From Tretioscincus oriximinensis (Eukaryota; Chordata; Lepidosauria; Squamata; Gymnophthalmidae): DNA of 64,000 bases. The stretch spans positions 788,776 through 852,775 of the forward strand of contig JAJVDF010000347.1 of the NCBI GenBank assembly GCA_022410635.1. Reading direction: 5' to 3'. This document shows, in pieces, positions 24,737 through 35,213 of the stretch. The translations under genes were made by a program, and so were the position numbers. Under the pieces are notes generated by a model that ran no database searches, was not told the DNA's origin, and saw only the letters and a list, made by a program, of their open reading frames with translations. Every line of letters starts with the position of its first letter. Positions within the stretch are counted from its first letter, which is position 1.

Positions 24737-24997
24737 GTTTATTTTATTTATTTATTTGTACTTGTATCCCACCCTATACCCAAAGGTCTCAGGGCAGCCA
24801 ACCATAGGGGGGGTGCACATAGCTTTTGTTGCTTTCTCCACAACAGACATCCTGTGGAGTAGATGGGGCTGAGAGTTTTCAAAGAACTGTCACTGGCCCA
24901 AGGTCACCCAGCTGGCTTTCATGGAAGAGTGGGGAATCGAACAGGGAGACTACCAGGTACAAGTCCAACACTCTAACCACTACACCAAACTGGCTCT
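24737..24997 (-). mobile_element. tRNA-derived SINE with L2-type tail, complete
   Basis: Reversed copy of the SINE at 23460, better preserved: on the - strand GAGCCAGTTTGGTGTAGTGG, then GTTCGATTCCCCACTC (B box), GCTGGGTGACCTTGGGCCAG, and an L2 tail CTGAGACCTTTGGGTATAGG with AAATA repeats. Confidence 0.9.
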
Positions 24998-25895
24998 TAG
25001 AAAAGAGTGGAGAGATTTACTTCCCATTTAGGAATTATTTGGCATTATGTCTCAAGTGGTCTGCACATGCCCATGCCCATTTTGAATAAAAATGAGGAAA
25101 AAACAGAAGACTTCATAGGTGAGAATTACCTTGACACCCAAACGTAATCACAAACAGTCATTTTTACTTGTTTTTGTTTGGACAGCAAAATCTTTCTACC
25201 CAACTAGTTTTTGTGTGACAATCAAATGGACAGTAAGATCATGGAAGAGCAGCTTGGTAGAAATGGCATCATAGTGTAAAGATTACATTGCTCTACAGTT
25301 GATGCTGAAAGAAAAAGTACAAGACAGGCAACTGACATTTAGACAGAAGCAAAGGACACATATCTTGAGTGATCTGAAGCCCGCTGCAAACATCTAATAT
25401 CTGTTCTCACAAAAACAGCAGACAGAGCTTGCAAAGCTAAAGAACATGCGAGAGTATTCAAGACCAAAACAGAACTATAGTATATCTATTTTGGTGAGTA
25501 AATGGCTTCCATGACAGGAAACTATGAATTTCTAATAGTTTTAGAAAGCAGAAAAATACTGTTCCTCCATCAAAACCTCAATTATTTCCAGACATTCAAC
25601 ATGGGCTATGTATTTTATGTACGGAACAAAGTTTTCCACTTGCCAGTTTTATGTCTTTTAGGTTAGATTTCATAGCAGCTGGAAGGTGTATATATATATA
25701 TATATAAAAATTAAGACCTGGCTAATTGTCCTCAGAGCATTCTTTGAGAAATGAAAATACTTTTTTTAAAAATAGAGTATTCAACTCCTGGATGACATTT
25801 TAGATTCATAAAAGTCATTGTACATTTTCAAATACTTATCCATTAAAACTGTTTGAAATAGGGGCATAGTATTCAAACATCTATTAAAAAGTCAA
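24998..25895. other. Non-coding stretch
   Basis: Contains a (TA)n run at about 25690-25706; nothing else assigned. Confidence 0.4.
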
Positions 25896-25899
25896 CCAA

Positions 25900-26222
25900 A
25901 GCCAAAGAAGAAGAAGAAGAAGAACTTGGTTCTTATACCCCGCTTTTCTCACCTTTCAAAGGGACTCAAAGCGGCTTACAAGGATATATTTTGCCCGAAG
26001 GCTTCCATTCTATCTTCCCCACCAGGCTATGGTGGTTCCCATGTATCTACTTGCAGTCAGTTGCAATTTCTTGCAATTCATGCTTTCGAATAGCTGGGTT
26101 GGCTAGAGCTACAGGCTAGTGGAAGGTGCTCACCCCTCCCCACGTCCCACACAGGGCTTCAAAACCCGATCTCCCAGGCGAGAGACGAATTCCTAAGCAA
26201 CTGAGCAATCCGTGCCTGCTTA
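25900..26222 (-). mobile_element. tRNA-derived SINE (GATAGCTCAGT type), full copy
   Basis: Starts with AAGAAG repeats and GTTCTTATACCCCGCTTTTC. On the - strand it begins GCAGGCACGGATTGCTCAGT (A box) with a B box at GGGTTTTGAAGCCC. Same family as 57692. The tail AAGCCGCTTTGAGTCCCTTT is common in squamate SINEs. Confidence 0.88.
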
Positions 26223-26261
26223 AGGCCCTGGAAGGTCTAAAATTGTGGCAAGATGTGCAGT

Positions 26262-26690
26262 GATAAACCATTTAGTAATCATCTATTTAGGCTTATCTTT
26301 CCAACTTCCTACTAGGACTATTTGTGCACATACTATCAATGTATCCATTATTTCTTTTTGTTCTACTCATTGGATATTATTCCGGTCTGCATGCATTATT
26401 ACCATTTTGTCTATTACAATAAATTGTATATTTAGAACATTAATTTCTTCTTGAACCTTTTTCCAATATTCACGTACAATTTAATGCTCCCAACCCATAT
26501 GATAATATAATCTTCTTCGCTGATATTTTTGCCATCATAATCCATTTATATTTGGAAATAAATGTGCACATCTTGCTGGGGTTCTGTATCATTTACGAAT
26601 AATTTTCCTTCTGGTTTCTTTCAAACTGTTATAATTTTCTAATATTCTTTATTTCATTTCTTATATCTTCACTTTCTAACCTGTGCAGTG
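26262..26690 (-). mobile_element. L1-type LINE ORF2 C-terminal fragment
   Basis: The - strand reads decayed text YHMGWEH.IVREYWKKVQEE INVLN, matching the HMWWEC...FWK.V.EEI end of L1 ORF2. Several stops. Confidence 0.6.
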
Positions 26691-26989
26691 GCATAGCTGA
26701 TGATGTCAGTTCAAATCCAAGTTGTCTCTGCCACGTCCAGGCAACTTCAAGTACAAGGGGGGCAGGTAGAAGCAAAGTAAGGTGAGATCAGCTTGCTCTA
26801 AGACTGGTTTTGCTGATGTTTCATGCAGGAAGAATATAGCTCCTTGAAAGTTTAATCTGAAGCATTGAATAGATAAAGCAGCTGAACTGGAACAGTGACA
26901 AAGTTAACACAGGAATCTTCCTTATGACTCCTAGTTCCCTCTTCATTTCTCCTTCCAAGGTGGGAGGGAACAAGGGCATGGCATTTTAC

Positions 26990-27072
26990 TGTTGTGTTTT
27001 TTGTGTTGCTTTTGATCTTCTATTACCCACCCTGGGACCTATTATGAAGGGCAATAAATAAATAAATAAATT
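26990..27072 (+). mobile_element. L2 LINE 3' end
   Basis: TACCCACCCTGGGACCTATT then AATAAATAAATAAATAAA. Degenerate L2-like tail. Confidence 0.6.
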
Positions 27073-29124
27073 TAGGACCAATCATACCAGCAGACTAAAG
27101 CAAATTCCTAAAGCAATAATTCTTGAGATGAATTATAAAATGAAGCTCGAGATGTCTCAGCATGGCATGCCACACAGTTTCTTCTGTAAATCTGTCAAAT
27201 ACTATGAAAGGCATTAACCATGTTCTACCCTCTGACATTGGTATCATGGTATCCTTGTTGTGGGTTTGCCATAAGTGATGCAGGCAGGCATGTGCTTAGG
27301 CAAGATTTCTGTGCTGACAGTCAAGGTGTTTGAGTGTTTACTGGTTGTCTTTCCAGCAGCTGGACCTGGTCAGCAACAGTGAACATTATCAGCCAATTGG
27401 CCCTCTCAGTGCAGTACCAAGAACCTAGGTTTTGACTCATNGAAGGAGACAGCCCAAGATAACCCGTGTAACCAAATATACTTTCCAAATGATCATTATC
27501 TTTATTAAAGTGTAAACAACTTTAGCAACCTCATTGGAGGGTGGGGGGAAATCCCCTTTAGTTTCCCAGTCAATCAATAAACCTAATTTCATTGATAACC
27601 AAGTTGAATCCAATTATCACTCAAATAGAATATTTCATAGACAGCAAACACTATCAACCATTGCAAGGATAACATTTGCAGCACTGTAGCATAGGCTGAA
27701 TGTCTCAACAAGCATCATGAAATTCTAGAAGAAATGAGAAAGAAGGTATTAGAGACTAACCCACCCCATTCCCACTGCAAGAAAGTCTTGTTCGGGAAGG
27801 ATGGAGAGAGAAACAGGATCCAGTTCCATTTCCTTTCCTAATCCCACAATTAAGCTTTCTGGTCCCACTAGAACTAAGAAAATAGATCCCTTTGGATGCA
27901 ACTAACAATAGCATCCTTCACTATTGCCATGGGGTGTAAGGAGCTTGTTACATAGCATTAGCAAACCTTGGCAAAAAGGGTCTAAACTGGGAGCTGAATA
28001 TTTTTTTTCTATGAGTAATCAAAATAGGGTTGCCACAATAGAATAAAACCAGGAGACTCCCACTCCAATCATGCCACCACCACCATTGAAAAAACCCACA
28101 GATTTTTGGCTTTGGGGTCCAGCCGACACTCTAACATCACGATTGTCTGGGGAATTCCTAGCGTATGGCAAGTCTAGGTACAAACTATTGAGTACTTTTT
28201 CTTCAATAAATGAAATGGACATTTCAAAGCTGTATTTTGTCTTATATTAAATTTTGAAATAATCAGTTTTGACAAGCAGGCAAAATAAGAAAAAAAAATT
28301 AAAAAGGGGGCAAAATAATTGTTCCCCTCTTGAGATAGTGTTGTAAGAAGTACCAACATCATATGCTCCTGAACTTTCCACCAATGAATAAGTGTTGCTG
28401 CCATATGCTGTATATTTTTTCTCTTTGAAGGATAGAAAAGGACTAGATCAGGCATCAGACCCAAAACCTAAAACTGCGTTTAGCAGGTTTTCGGCAATTA
28501 TTGATTTTGCTATTGAAGTAGAAAGGAATGTTACCATAGCAACTAGCAAAGAACTCCGTTTACATAGCACTTCTTCCTGAAAAAGGTTGAGCCTTTTTGC
28601 TTTCCATCCTCTTCTTCTTCTAAGAAATGTGCTATCGCTTTCAAACACTGTGACCATGAAGAACTACAAAAATACCAGCACTAATTACAGCCCAATTCAC
28701 ACATGATATACATGTCTAATATAAAACTGTAGCCTGACTGAGAAATATTCCCTATGCGTTCTGTGAACATAAAAATTATAAATAAAGGAAACAGCTGCAG
28801 AGGAACCAATTTCTCATCTGCTTCAAAATGCAAATTCTACCACATTTTCTCATTTTTGATGTCACAAATTCTGCAGCTACAGAAGCTTTAAGCCTCTTTC
28901 AAATGACAGGAACACAACCAGAAAGGTCTTATTTCAGAATAACATTTCTCCTTTCAAAACCCAGTTCTTCCCCATCCCCATCCTAAAATTGTTTATTTGT
29001 CCTGGAAGAGAGCAATTCCTAAATAATTCTAATATAACTCTAAAACATGCAGATTAATCTAAACTGAAAGCTGATGATAAAATAAAAGCCTTCTGTATTC
29101 GTCAGAGTAAAGCCCAAAATATTG
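27073..29124. other. Non-coding stretch
   Basis: TAGGGTTGCCACAATAG at about 28024 resembles a TAGGGTTGCCA hAT end without a visible partner; nothing else assigned. Confidence 0.4.
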
Positions 29125-29150
29125 TTGTTCAGTCATGTCCAACTCTTTGT
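29125..29150 (-). mobile_element. BovB/RTE LINE fragment, left part
   Basis: GTTGTTCAGTCATGTCCAAC then TCTTTGT is the conserved BovB/RTE-type motif. It continues at 29596 after the palindromic insertion. Confidence 0.6.
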
Positions 29151-29595
29151 TGCTAACTGAATCCTGATGAAATGGGTTCTGTATAAACACAGAAAAGAAG
29201 AAAAGAACCCTAAAAGAAACAAACAAAGGAAAAAAGTGGAAAATGTTGCAAATCTTATTTTAAGAATAGTTTATAAAAAGCTTAAATATCAGAAGCCATA
29301 TATATAACAATCCAATGGCTAAAATACTAGTACAACAAAGAAGCACCCAATATAAATGAGAATATAAGGGACTAATTCTCCTTTGATTCTCCAAGCAACA
29401 CTGAACTTTTTAAATAAACATATGGACTTTTACCTGGGGCTATTAGTCCCTTATATTGTGTGCTTCTTTGTTGTACTAGTAATTTAGCTATTGGATTGTT
29501 ATATATCTGGCTTCTTATAAACTATTCTTAATATAAGATTTGCAACACTTTCCACTTTTTACCTTTGTTTGTTACTTTTAGGGTTCTTGTTTTCT
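29151..29595. repeat. Large imperfect palindrome inserted in a BovB fragment, 11-bp TSD
   Basis: Left arm 29203-29374 (CCCTAAAAGAAACAAACAAA ... ATAAGGGACTAAT) pairs with right arm 29443-29593 around a loop of about 68 bp. The left arm has a 14-15 bp extra segment near 29280. CAACTCTTTGT lies at 29140-29150 and 29596-29606, and the BovB text resumes after the second copy. Confidence 0.8.
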
Positions 29596-29860
29596 CAACT
29601 CTTTGTCACTCCTTAAACCATAACAAGTCAGACCTTCTACTGGGGTTGCTTCAACACTGTCTTTCTCATCCTCGGCTATCTCTTTTTGCCCTTTTCAGTC
29701 ACACATGTCTTCTCATTATATGGCCAAACTATTTGAGTTTCAGCTTCAATATTTGACCTTTGACTGAACATTCTGGGTGGATTTCCCTTAGTATTCATCT
29801 CCTTTCAGTCAAATAATTCACAAAAGCCTTTTCTACCAACACTATGGAAAGGCACAAGTT
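29596..29860 (-). mobile_element. BovB/RTE LINE fragment, right part
   Basis: CAACTCTTTGTCACTCCTTA followed by ACCATAACAAGTCAGACC and later GGCTATCTCTTTTTGCC and GGCCAAACTATTTGAGTTTC resemble BovB/RTE read in reverse. Class assigned from remembered consensus; strand less certain. Confidence 0.5.
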
Positions 29861-30060
29861 CTTTGCCAGCCACTCTTCCTCCTACAGCCACTATTGACAA
29901 AACTATATCTTTAACTACAGATATTGTTTGATTTGTATCTCTATCAGGAAGCTGGAAATTTTATTTGCAAAATAAATAAAAATGTTTTTTTAAATAGAGG
30001 TTTTTAAAATCAAAATATTCAGAGACTGGTTTTTCAATAAGCAATACTGCACTACATCAT

Positions 30061-30164
30061 GAAGTAGACGGGTCTACAAAAGCACATGCAACCGTTCTCC
30101 TGTCAGTCTCCAAACGCTATTAACATCTTGCTAAACTAAGACTAATATAGCTATTTCTCTGAAA
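30061..30164 (+). mobile_element. CATCTGAAGAAG-family retroposon, 5'-truncated, 13-14 bp TSD
   Basis: GAAGTAGACGGGTCTAC ... GCTATTTCTCTGAAA. TGCACTACATCATG is at 30048-30061 and again at 30165-30178. Confidence 0.88.
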
Positions 30165-30360
30165 TGCACTACATCATGCGATTAATCCTATTTCCATAAG
30201 TTCCATTCAGCACTAGAATAGAGTTCCCACATAAAAACCTAGATGGAAGTTTTTAAGATGTCCCTTTTTTATCTTTCTATGCTACTCTGTTTTGTGTTTT
30301 ATATATATTCTAACATATAACATGACTTGAACAATATTTCGTGGTTCTTATCTATTTTCC

Positions 30361-30412
30361 TTAGAACATAACATATAAGAAGCTCTGCTGAATTGTGCTG
30401 ATAGTGGACCCC
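30361..30412 (-). mobile_element. CR1-like LINE 3' tip
   Basis: AGAACATAACATATAAGAAG then CTCTGCTGAATTGTGC, decayed copy of the inverted 3' end. Confidence 0.5.
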
Positions 30413-31020
30413 TCCACACATGCTGCTTTAGTAGCTGATAGCAGGCTGCCGCAGGTTATAGGAAGTCACCCTTCCAACCACATGTACCTGCTCGCAACAT
30501 GGCTGTGGCAATGACCTACTCCCAAGAAGGACTGCATAGCCATGGAAATTGTAGGAATGCTGACTTCATTCTGACATAGCTCATTTGTGCTGCCTCTCCA
30601 TTTGACATCTGGGTGTCTGGTCTTGCATGACTTTGTACCGAGATCTTGCCCCAGCTTTGGAAGTCTCCATGTCGTGTGTCTGCACATGGCAATAGAAGCA
30701 TTAAGGTGCTCAAAACTGCTGAATTGCACTTTCTCCACAATCGGAAATCACAGAGAAATGGACCATTTCAGTGCAATGAGTGCTGACAGCACACGATCTA
30801 GCCTGGCAAAACTACCTCCAAAGCGCTCCCATGCAGGTAGGTTACGGCTGTGTGGATGTAGTCGGTGTTTAATTCTTCAGGACTAAAAAGAATGTAGGTG
30901 ACCAGATCTTAGTAGATGTAGACCCTGGTCACACTTCATTTTCCAACCTTATTCATTTCATCTTTAATCCTGAGTCCATTTTTTGGTCTGGACTAAACTC
31001 CTTTCTTCAGGAAGGAAGTT
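30413..31020. other. Non-coding stretch, possible decayed MITE
   Basis: CCCTCCACACATG near 30411 and GGCTGTGTGGATGTAGTC near 30846 may be worn GGCTGCATCCACAC ends. The frames on both strands at 30466-30886 have no recognisable product. Confidence 0.3.
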
Positions 31021-31137
31021 TAAAGGTATGACTATAGCCATTGATACATTTGTCCCCCATAAATTTGTCTAACCACCTTTTTGGATGAAAATTTCACAAA
31101 CCAGTGACTCTCTTGGTGAAAATAAAACTTCCCTTTT
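31021..31137 (-). mobile_element. CR1-like LINE fragment (RT C-terminus)
   Basis: AATTTCACAAACCAGTGACT then CTCTTGGTGAAAATAAA parallels the WNLLPEEVV/FFTQRVIG coding stretch in the - strand copy at 19452. Interrupted on the right by the element at 31138. Confidence 0.55.
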
Positions 31138-31337
31138 TACACTGACCAGATGACCCCTTTTTTGGGGGGGGTTTGAAAACCCGGTTTTGGGGTACCTCCA
31201 GTTTTTTCTCAGGAAAATATTTTCAAAAAAAATATTTTTNAAAAAAAAAATTGAATTTTTTCCCTCAGAAAAAACTGGGAGGCACCCCCAAAACGGGTTT
31301 TCAACCCCCCCCCCAAAGGGGTCATCTGGCCAGCCTA
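31138..31337. mobile_element. Palindromic hAT-like MITE (TAGGCTGACCAGAT family)
   Basis: TACACTGACCAGATGACCCC at the left and GGGGTCATCTGGCCAGCCTA at the right, with GGTTTGAAAACCCGGTTTTG against CGGGTTTTCAACCCC. Nearly the whole element is one inverted repeat. TSD not clear. Confidence 0.8.
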
Positions 31338-31494
31338 CCTTTGTTGGTCCTAACTCTCCTGTTCACTAGCTGTCTTGTGATCTTGAAAATAAGATCTGAT
31401 TGCAAATAAATAAATGAACTAATAACAAACAGTTCACATGTGTAAACGGGATTTTTCTAGTTCCTTATTCTCATTCTATCCGTCATTTATCACA

Positions 31495-31785
31495 ATTAGG
31501 AACAAGAAATAGGAAGGGCAGCTAACATAAGGGCAAAAAGAAACTCAGTCTTACATGCATAAGCAGTTATATTCACTGTTTTCACATGGGACTCAGAAGT
31601 TTTCCTCTGGCCAGAAAAATATTAAGTAAAATAATATTTTGAAGTTTTTATTTAAAAACACATCCAATTATACAAAATGATTAATCCTTTGGTACTTTTC
31701 AGATGTAAGCTACTTCACTATAATTGGATGAAATATGATATTAATGTTATTCTTTAGGAATATATTCCTGAAGTTAAAAGACGGA
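31495..31785 (+). repeat. Diverged local duplication, copy 1
   Basis: ATTAGGAACAAGAAATAGG ... TTCCTGAAGTTAAAAGACGG is repeated at 32443-32713 with many substitutions and small indels. Shared blocks include TCACTGTTTTCACATGGGA and TTCTTTAGGAATATATTCC. Class unknown. Confidence 0.7.
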
Positions 31786-32442
31786 TGTACTGTAAGCTTT
31801 TTTAAAAAAGAGAGACAAGGGCAAGGATAATGTATCATCTTAGTCAGAATCCAGCCCTCTGCTGGCTATTGTCATGGAAACAAAGCTTTGGAAGACAGAC
31901 ATCTATTTACTAGAATGTGTCATAAATTTGATATAGGAGGAATGTTCATGAGGCTAATACAGTATTCTGCCTTGAACAATGGTGACTGTATTGCTCATAA
32001 TAGAATAACAGTACAAGATTTATTTTTTAACTTCATTGATGAATAAAAGTCATACAACAATCAAAGAGCATCCTTGGCTGCCACTACAAGGCTATAAAAG
32101 GACAGTTTTCTCCTCAGAGTACCAATAGAGTAGCACAAGCTTTTCCACCACGAAGTCAAACATATCTTTTCAAGATTATCAATTTGTCCCATGCTGCTAT
32201 AAATGTATACTATAAGATGTATAAGAAATAAATCAAAAGTTGTTATAGTTTCTCCCCAAAAATGTGGGTAAAAGAATCAGTTGGACAGGTCATAGTTCAG
32301 AGCTCAGATCAAATGCGATTGATTCTAGTGTCCACTCTAGTATCCATGCATAGAAAATATATATATTATAGCAAGGTTAACAAATACAGCACTGGAAGAT
32401 ATGATTCTCATGTCAGAAGTTGTCCAATACTTTATTAGGGAA

Positions 32443-32713
32443 TTAGGAACAAGAATAAGAATGTCAACTAATAAAAGTGGGAGAAAGCAACTCCTCCTAA
32501 CATATATAAACAGATATATTTACTGTTTTCATGTGGGATTCACTAGTTCTCCTCTTGTCAGAAACATGAGATTTTACTTAAAAACACATCTAATTATACA
32601 AAAAGATTCATCATATGGCAGTTTTCAAATGCAATCTATTTCACCATAACTGGAAGAAGAATGCTATCAATATGATTCTTTAGGAATACATTCCTGAAGT
32701 TAAAAGACTGATG
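32443..32713 (+). repeat. Diverged local duplication, copy 2
   Basis: Second copy of the unit at 31495. A further block ACTGGAAGATATG occurs at about 32390 and 32730, on either side of this copy. Confidence 0.7.
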
Positions 32714-32835
32714 AAACTCTTCTAGACACTGGAAGATATGGCTCTCAAGTCATGAAGTGTCCAAGTACATATTTTGTCTGCATTGTTTCTGCAGGTGATA
32801 TTGTTCCAGAGTTAACCTTTTTATAATTTTTAACA

Positions 32836-33690
32836 GGTGCCTGAAGACAGTAACGGGCTGGATGGTGGACAATAAATTGAAGCTGAATCCAGGCAAGACA
32901 GGTGTGACACTTCACTCCAAGTCCCGAAAGTGAGTAGGCACTCTGTCCTGGATGGGATTAAATTACCTATAGGGGACAGGTGTGAAACCTGGGGGTGCTT
33001 CTGGATCCTTCGCTGACAATTGAATAACAGGTGAAGGCAGTGGCCAAGAGTGACTACTTCCAGCTATGTCTGGTCCACTAGTTGCGGTGACTTCTGGGCA
33101 GGGATGATCTGGCCACAGTGATCCATGATCTGGTAACTTCCAGATTGGACTATTGAAATGCACTCTATATGGGGCTGCCCTTGAAAACAGTTCAGAAGCT
33201 GCAGCTGCTGCAAAACATAGCCGCTACACTGCTGGCCGATTTGACTGGCCAGACACATATCACGCTAGTCTTGAAAGAGCTTCACTGGCTGCCAATTTGC
33301 TACCAAGCCTAATTCAAGGTATTAACTCTAACCCATAAAGCTTTACATAACTTGGGCCCCAAATATCTAAAGGAACGCCTTCTCCCATATCAACCTGCCC
33401 ATGCCTTAAGATCTGCAGGGGAGACCCTCCTGACTGTACCACCTTCCCCCAGTGGCAGAGAAGGATGGGAACTCAGGATAGGGCCTTCGCTGTGCCAGCT
33501 ACCAGACTATGGCATAGTCTCCCCCTTGAGGTATGTCAATCACCATCTCTTTGCGCATTAAAAAAATGCTTGAAGTGGCACCTCTTTGGCTGAGAAAACT
33601 GACCTTCCCTACTGGTGGTTTTTAAATTGTTAAATGTGTTTTTACTGTAAACCGTCCTGAGACCTTCAGGTACAGGGTGGTATAGAATTG

Positions 33691-33733
<43 letters not shown>

Positions 33734-33736
33734 ATG
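32836..33736 (+). mobile_element. L2 LINE, 5'-truncated RT C-terminus plus 3' UTR
   Basis: Broken frames read VTGWMVDNKLKLNPGKT, SRLDYCNALYMGLPLK-like text around 33141-33185, ELHWLPI, LTHKALHNLGPKYLKERLLP and PAHALRSAGETLLTVPP: the diagnostic L2 C-terminus. The 3' UTR reads TAAACCGTCCTGAGACCTTC with (AAAT)n at about 33687-33735. Source type of the short inverted tails elsewhere in the window. Confidence 0.93.
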
Positions 33737-34107
33737 ATCCAGACTCACTGGCCTAGAACTACACAAGTACCATTCTGTGGGTCTTTGAATTCCACCAGTT
33801 TACAAGAACAAAAATGCGAACTGTTTAAAGGACTTGCACTTTCAAACAAAATGGACACAATTTCATATCCATTACTCCATTGTATTGATGGATCCAAATC
33901 ATGCACATAGTTTTAATCCATGGTTTGTCAATACATCTGGACTTAACTCATAAGCTCCGATATCTATCAAAGCCTTGGGTATAACAAAAAGAGCACCCAG
34001 TTTTGGAGGGAGTTGGGCTCTGCTCAAACACGTTTTAAAGCCTATTTGGGACGCAGCTATGTTGGGATTTCCACGCAGTGCTACAATTGGGGGGGGGGGA
34101 TTAACAT

Positions 34108-34263
34108 AATAACATTAAGTAGAGCCATACTGGATCAGGCCACAGCCCATCAAGTCCAGCATTCTGTCTCACACAGCGGCCCACCAGATGCACCTGGGCA
34201 GTCTGAACAGAGGAAAGCAAAATATGCACCTGTTCATGTCTCCCTGCAAATGGTATTTCAGGA
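34108..34263 (-). mobile_element. CR1-like LINE 3' end
   Basis: TAACATAATAACATTAAGTA, then GAGCCATACTGGATCAGGCC and CACCAGATGCACCTGGGCAG as at 19460-19550. Confidence 0.88.
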
Positions 34264-34742
34264 TTGCACGCGTGTGAGAACTGGCCTGCATGTACTTTTA
34301 AATGTGGTATGCTATCAAAATTCCCAGATGCACACATGACATCTACAAGCACAGCACGCATGTAGGTACTTTCCTCACACAGTTGCCCAGCTGTCTGAGC
34401 AACAAGCAATTATTCTGAAGAAACTTTACTCTAGAATATCACTAAAAGGCATGATTTTCCTATATCTGGAGATAACCTCAGTGTCATAAGCTTCACAACT
34501 AAGCTTATGAATGGGCAATTAATAAACTTGAAGCAAGATGAGAAGCCCCATTCCACCTCCAAGAGGACTCCTAAGGAGAAATATTATTTCTAAAAGCTTA
34601 TAGAAATTGCTTATTTTTGTCTGAGATTGTTTTAGCTGCTTAAGGTTTTCATTTTACATTTGTGAATCTGAAGTAAGGGAAATTGCTTGTCCAAACCAAT
34701 GTAGAAAACACAGGTCTAAGCAAGCATCAGTAGGGGTTACTA

Positions 34743-35047
34743 TCACTGGTGCAGTTTGGGCCGTGGGCCCAGGTTCCTTCAGCCTTGGCAAAGTTAGGAA
34801 AGTGGCTGGGAGGAGGCACATTCAGGCACTTACTGGTCTCTCTCTCAATCTGCAAGTTGAATGCCAATACAAAATGGCACCTCTACGGAGACTGAGAGAG
34901 AGATTGTAGCCCTCCTAGGCTCCCACTGGTTCTGGGATCGGCAACCCCTTTTGTCAATTAAAAAAGCTTCATGGAGCTTTTTGATTTGTTGGCAGCTCCT
35001 CTATGAAAGGAGATTTTATCGTTGATTTTAATATCTGAGTGTCGCCC
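34743..35047. mobile_element. Copy of the 11921 hAT element, ends worn
   Basis: Shares TTGGCAAAGTTAGGAAAGTG, TACGGAGACTGAGAGAGAGA and TTGTCAATTAAAAAAGC with 11921-12273; lacks clear termini and TSD. Confidence 0.8.
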
Positions 35048-35119
35048 CTGCTTTATCTTCTACAACAAACAGAATTCTGTAGAACACAGTATGGAATCAC
35101 ACAGATGTCATTATTTTTA

Positions 35120-35213
35120 ATTGTTCTATTTTAACTGCTTTGTGATCTTTTATTGTGATCCACTCTGAGACCCCTGGTTTAGGGCAGAGTATAAATATAA
35201 ACAAATAAACAAC
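35120..35213 (+). mobile_element. L2 LINE 3' end
   Basis: GTGATCCACTCTGAGACCCC and AGGGCAGAGTATAAATATAA. Confidence 0.7.

Noticed and set aside
33690..33735. Possible CRISPR-like or regulatory tandem array
   Set aside because: Simple (AAAT)n tail of an L2 element.
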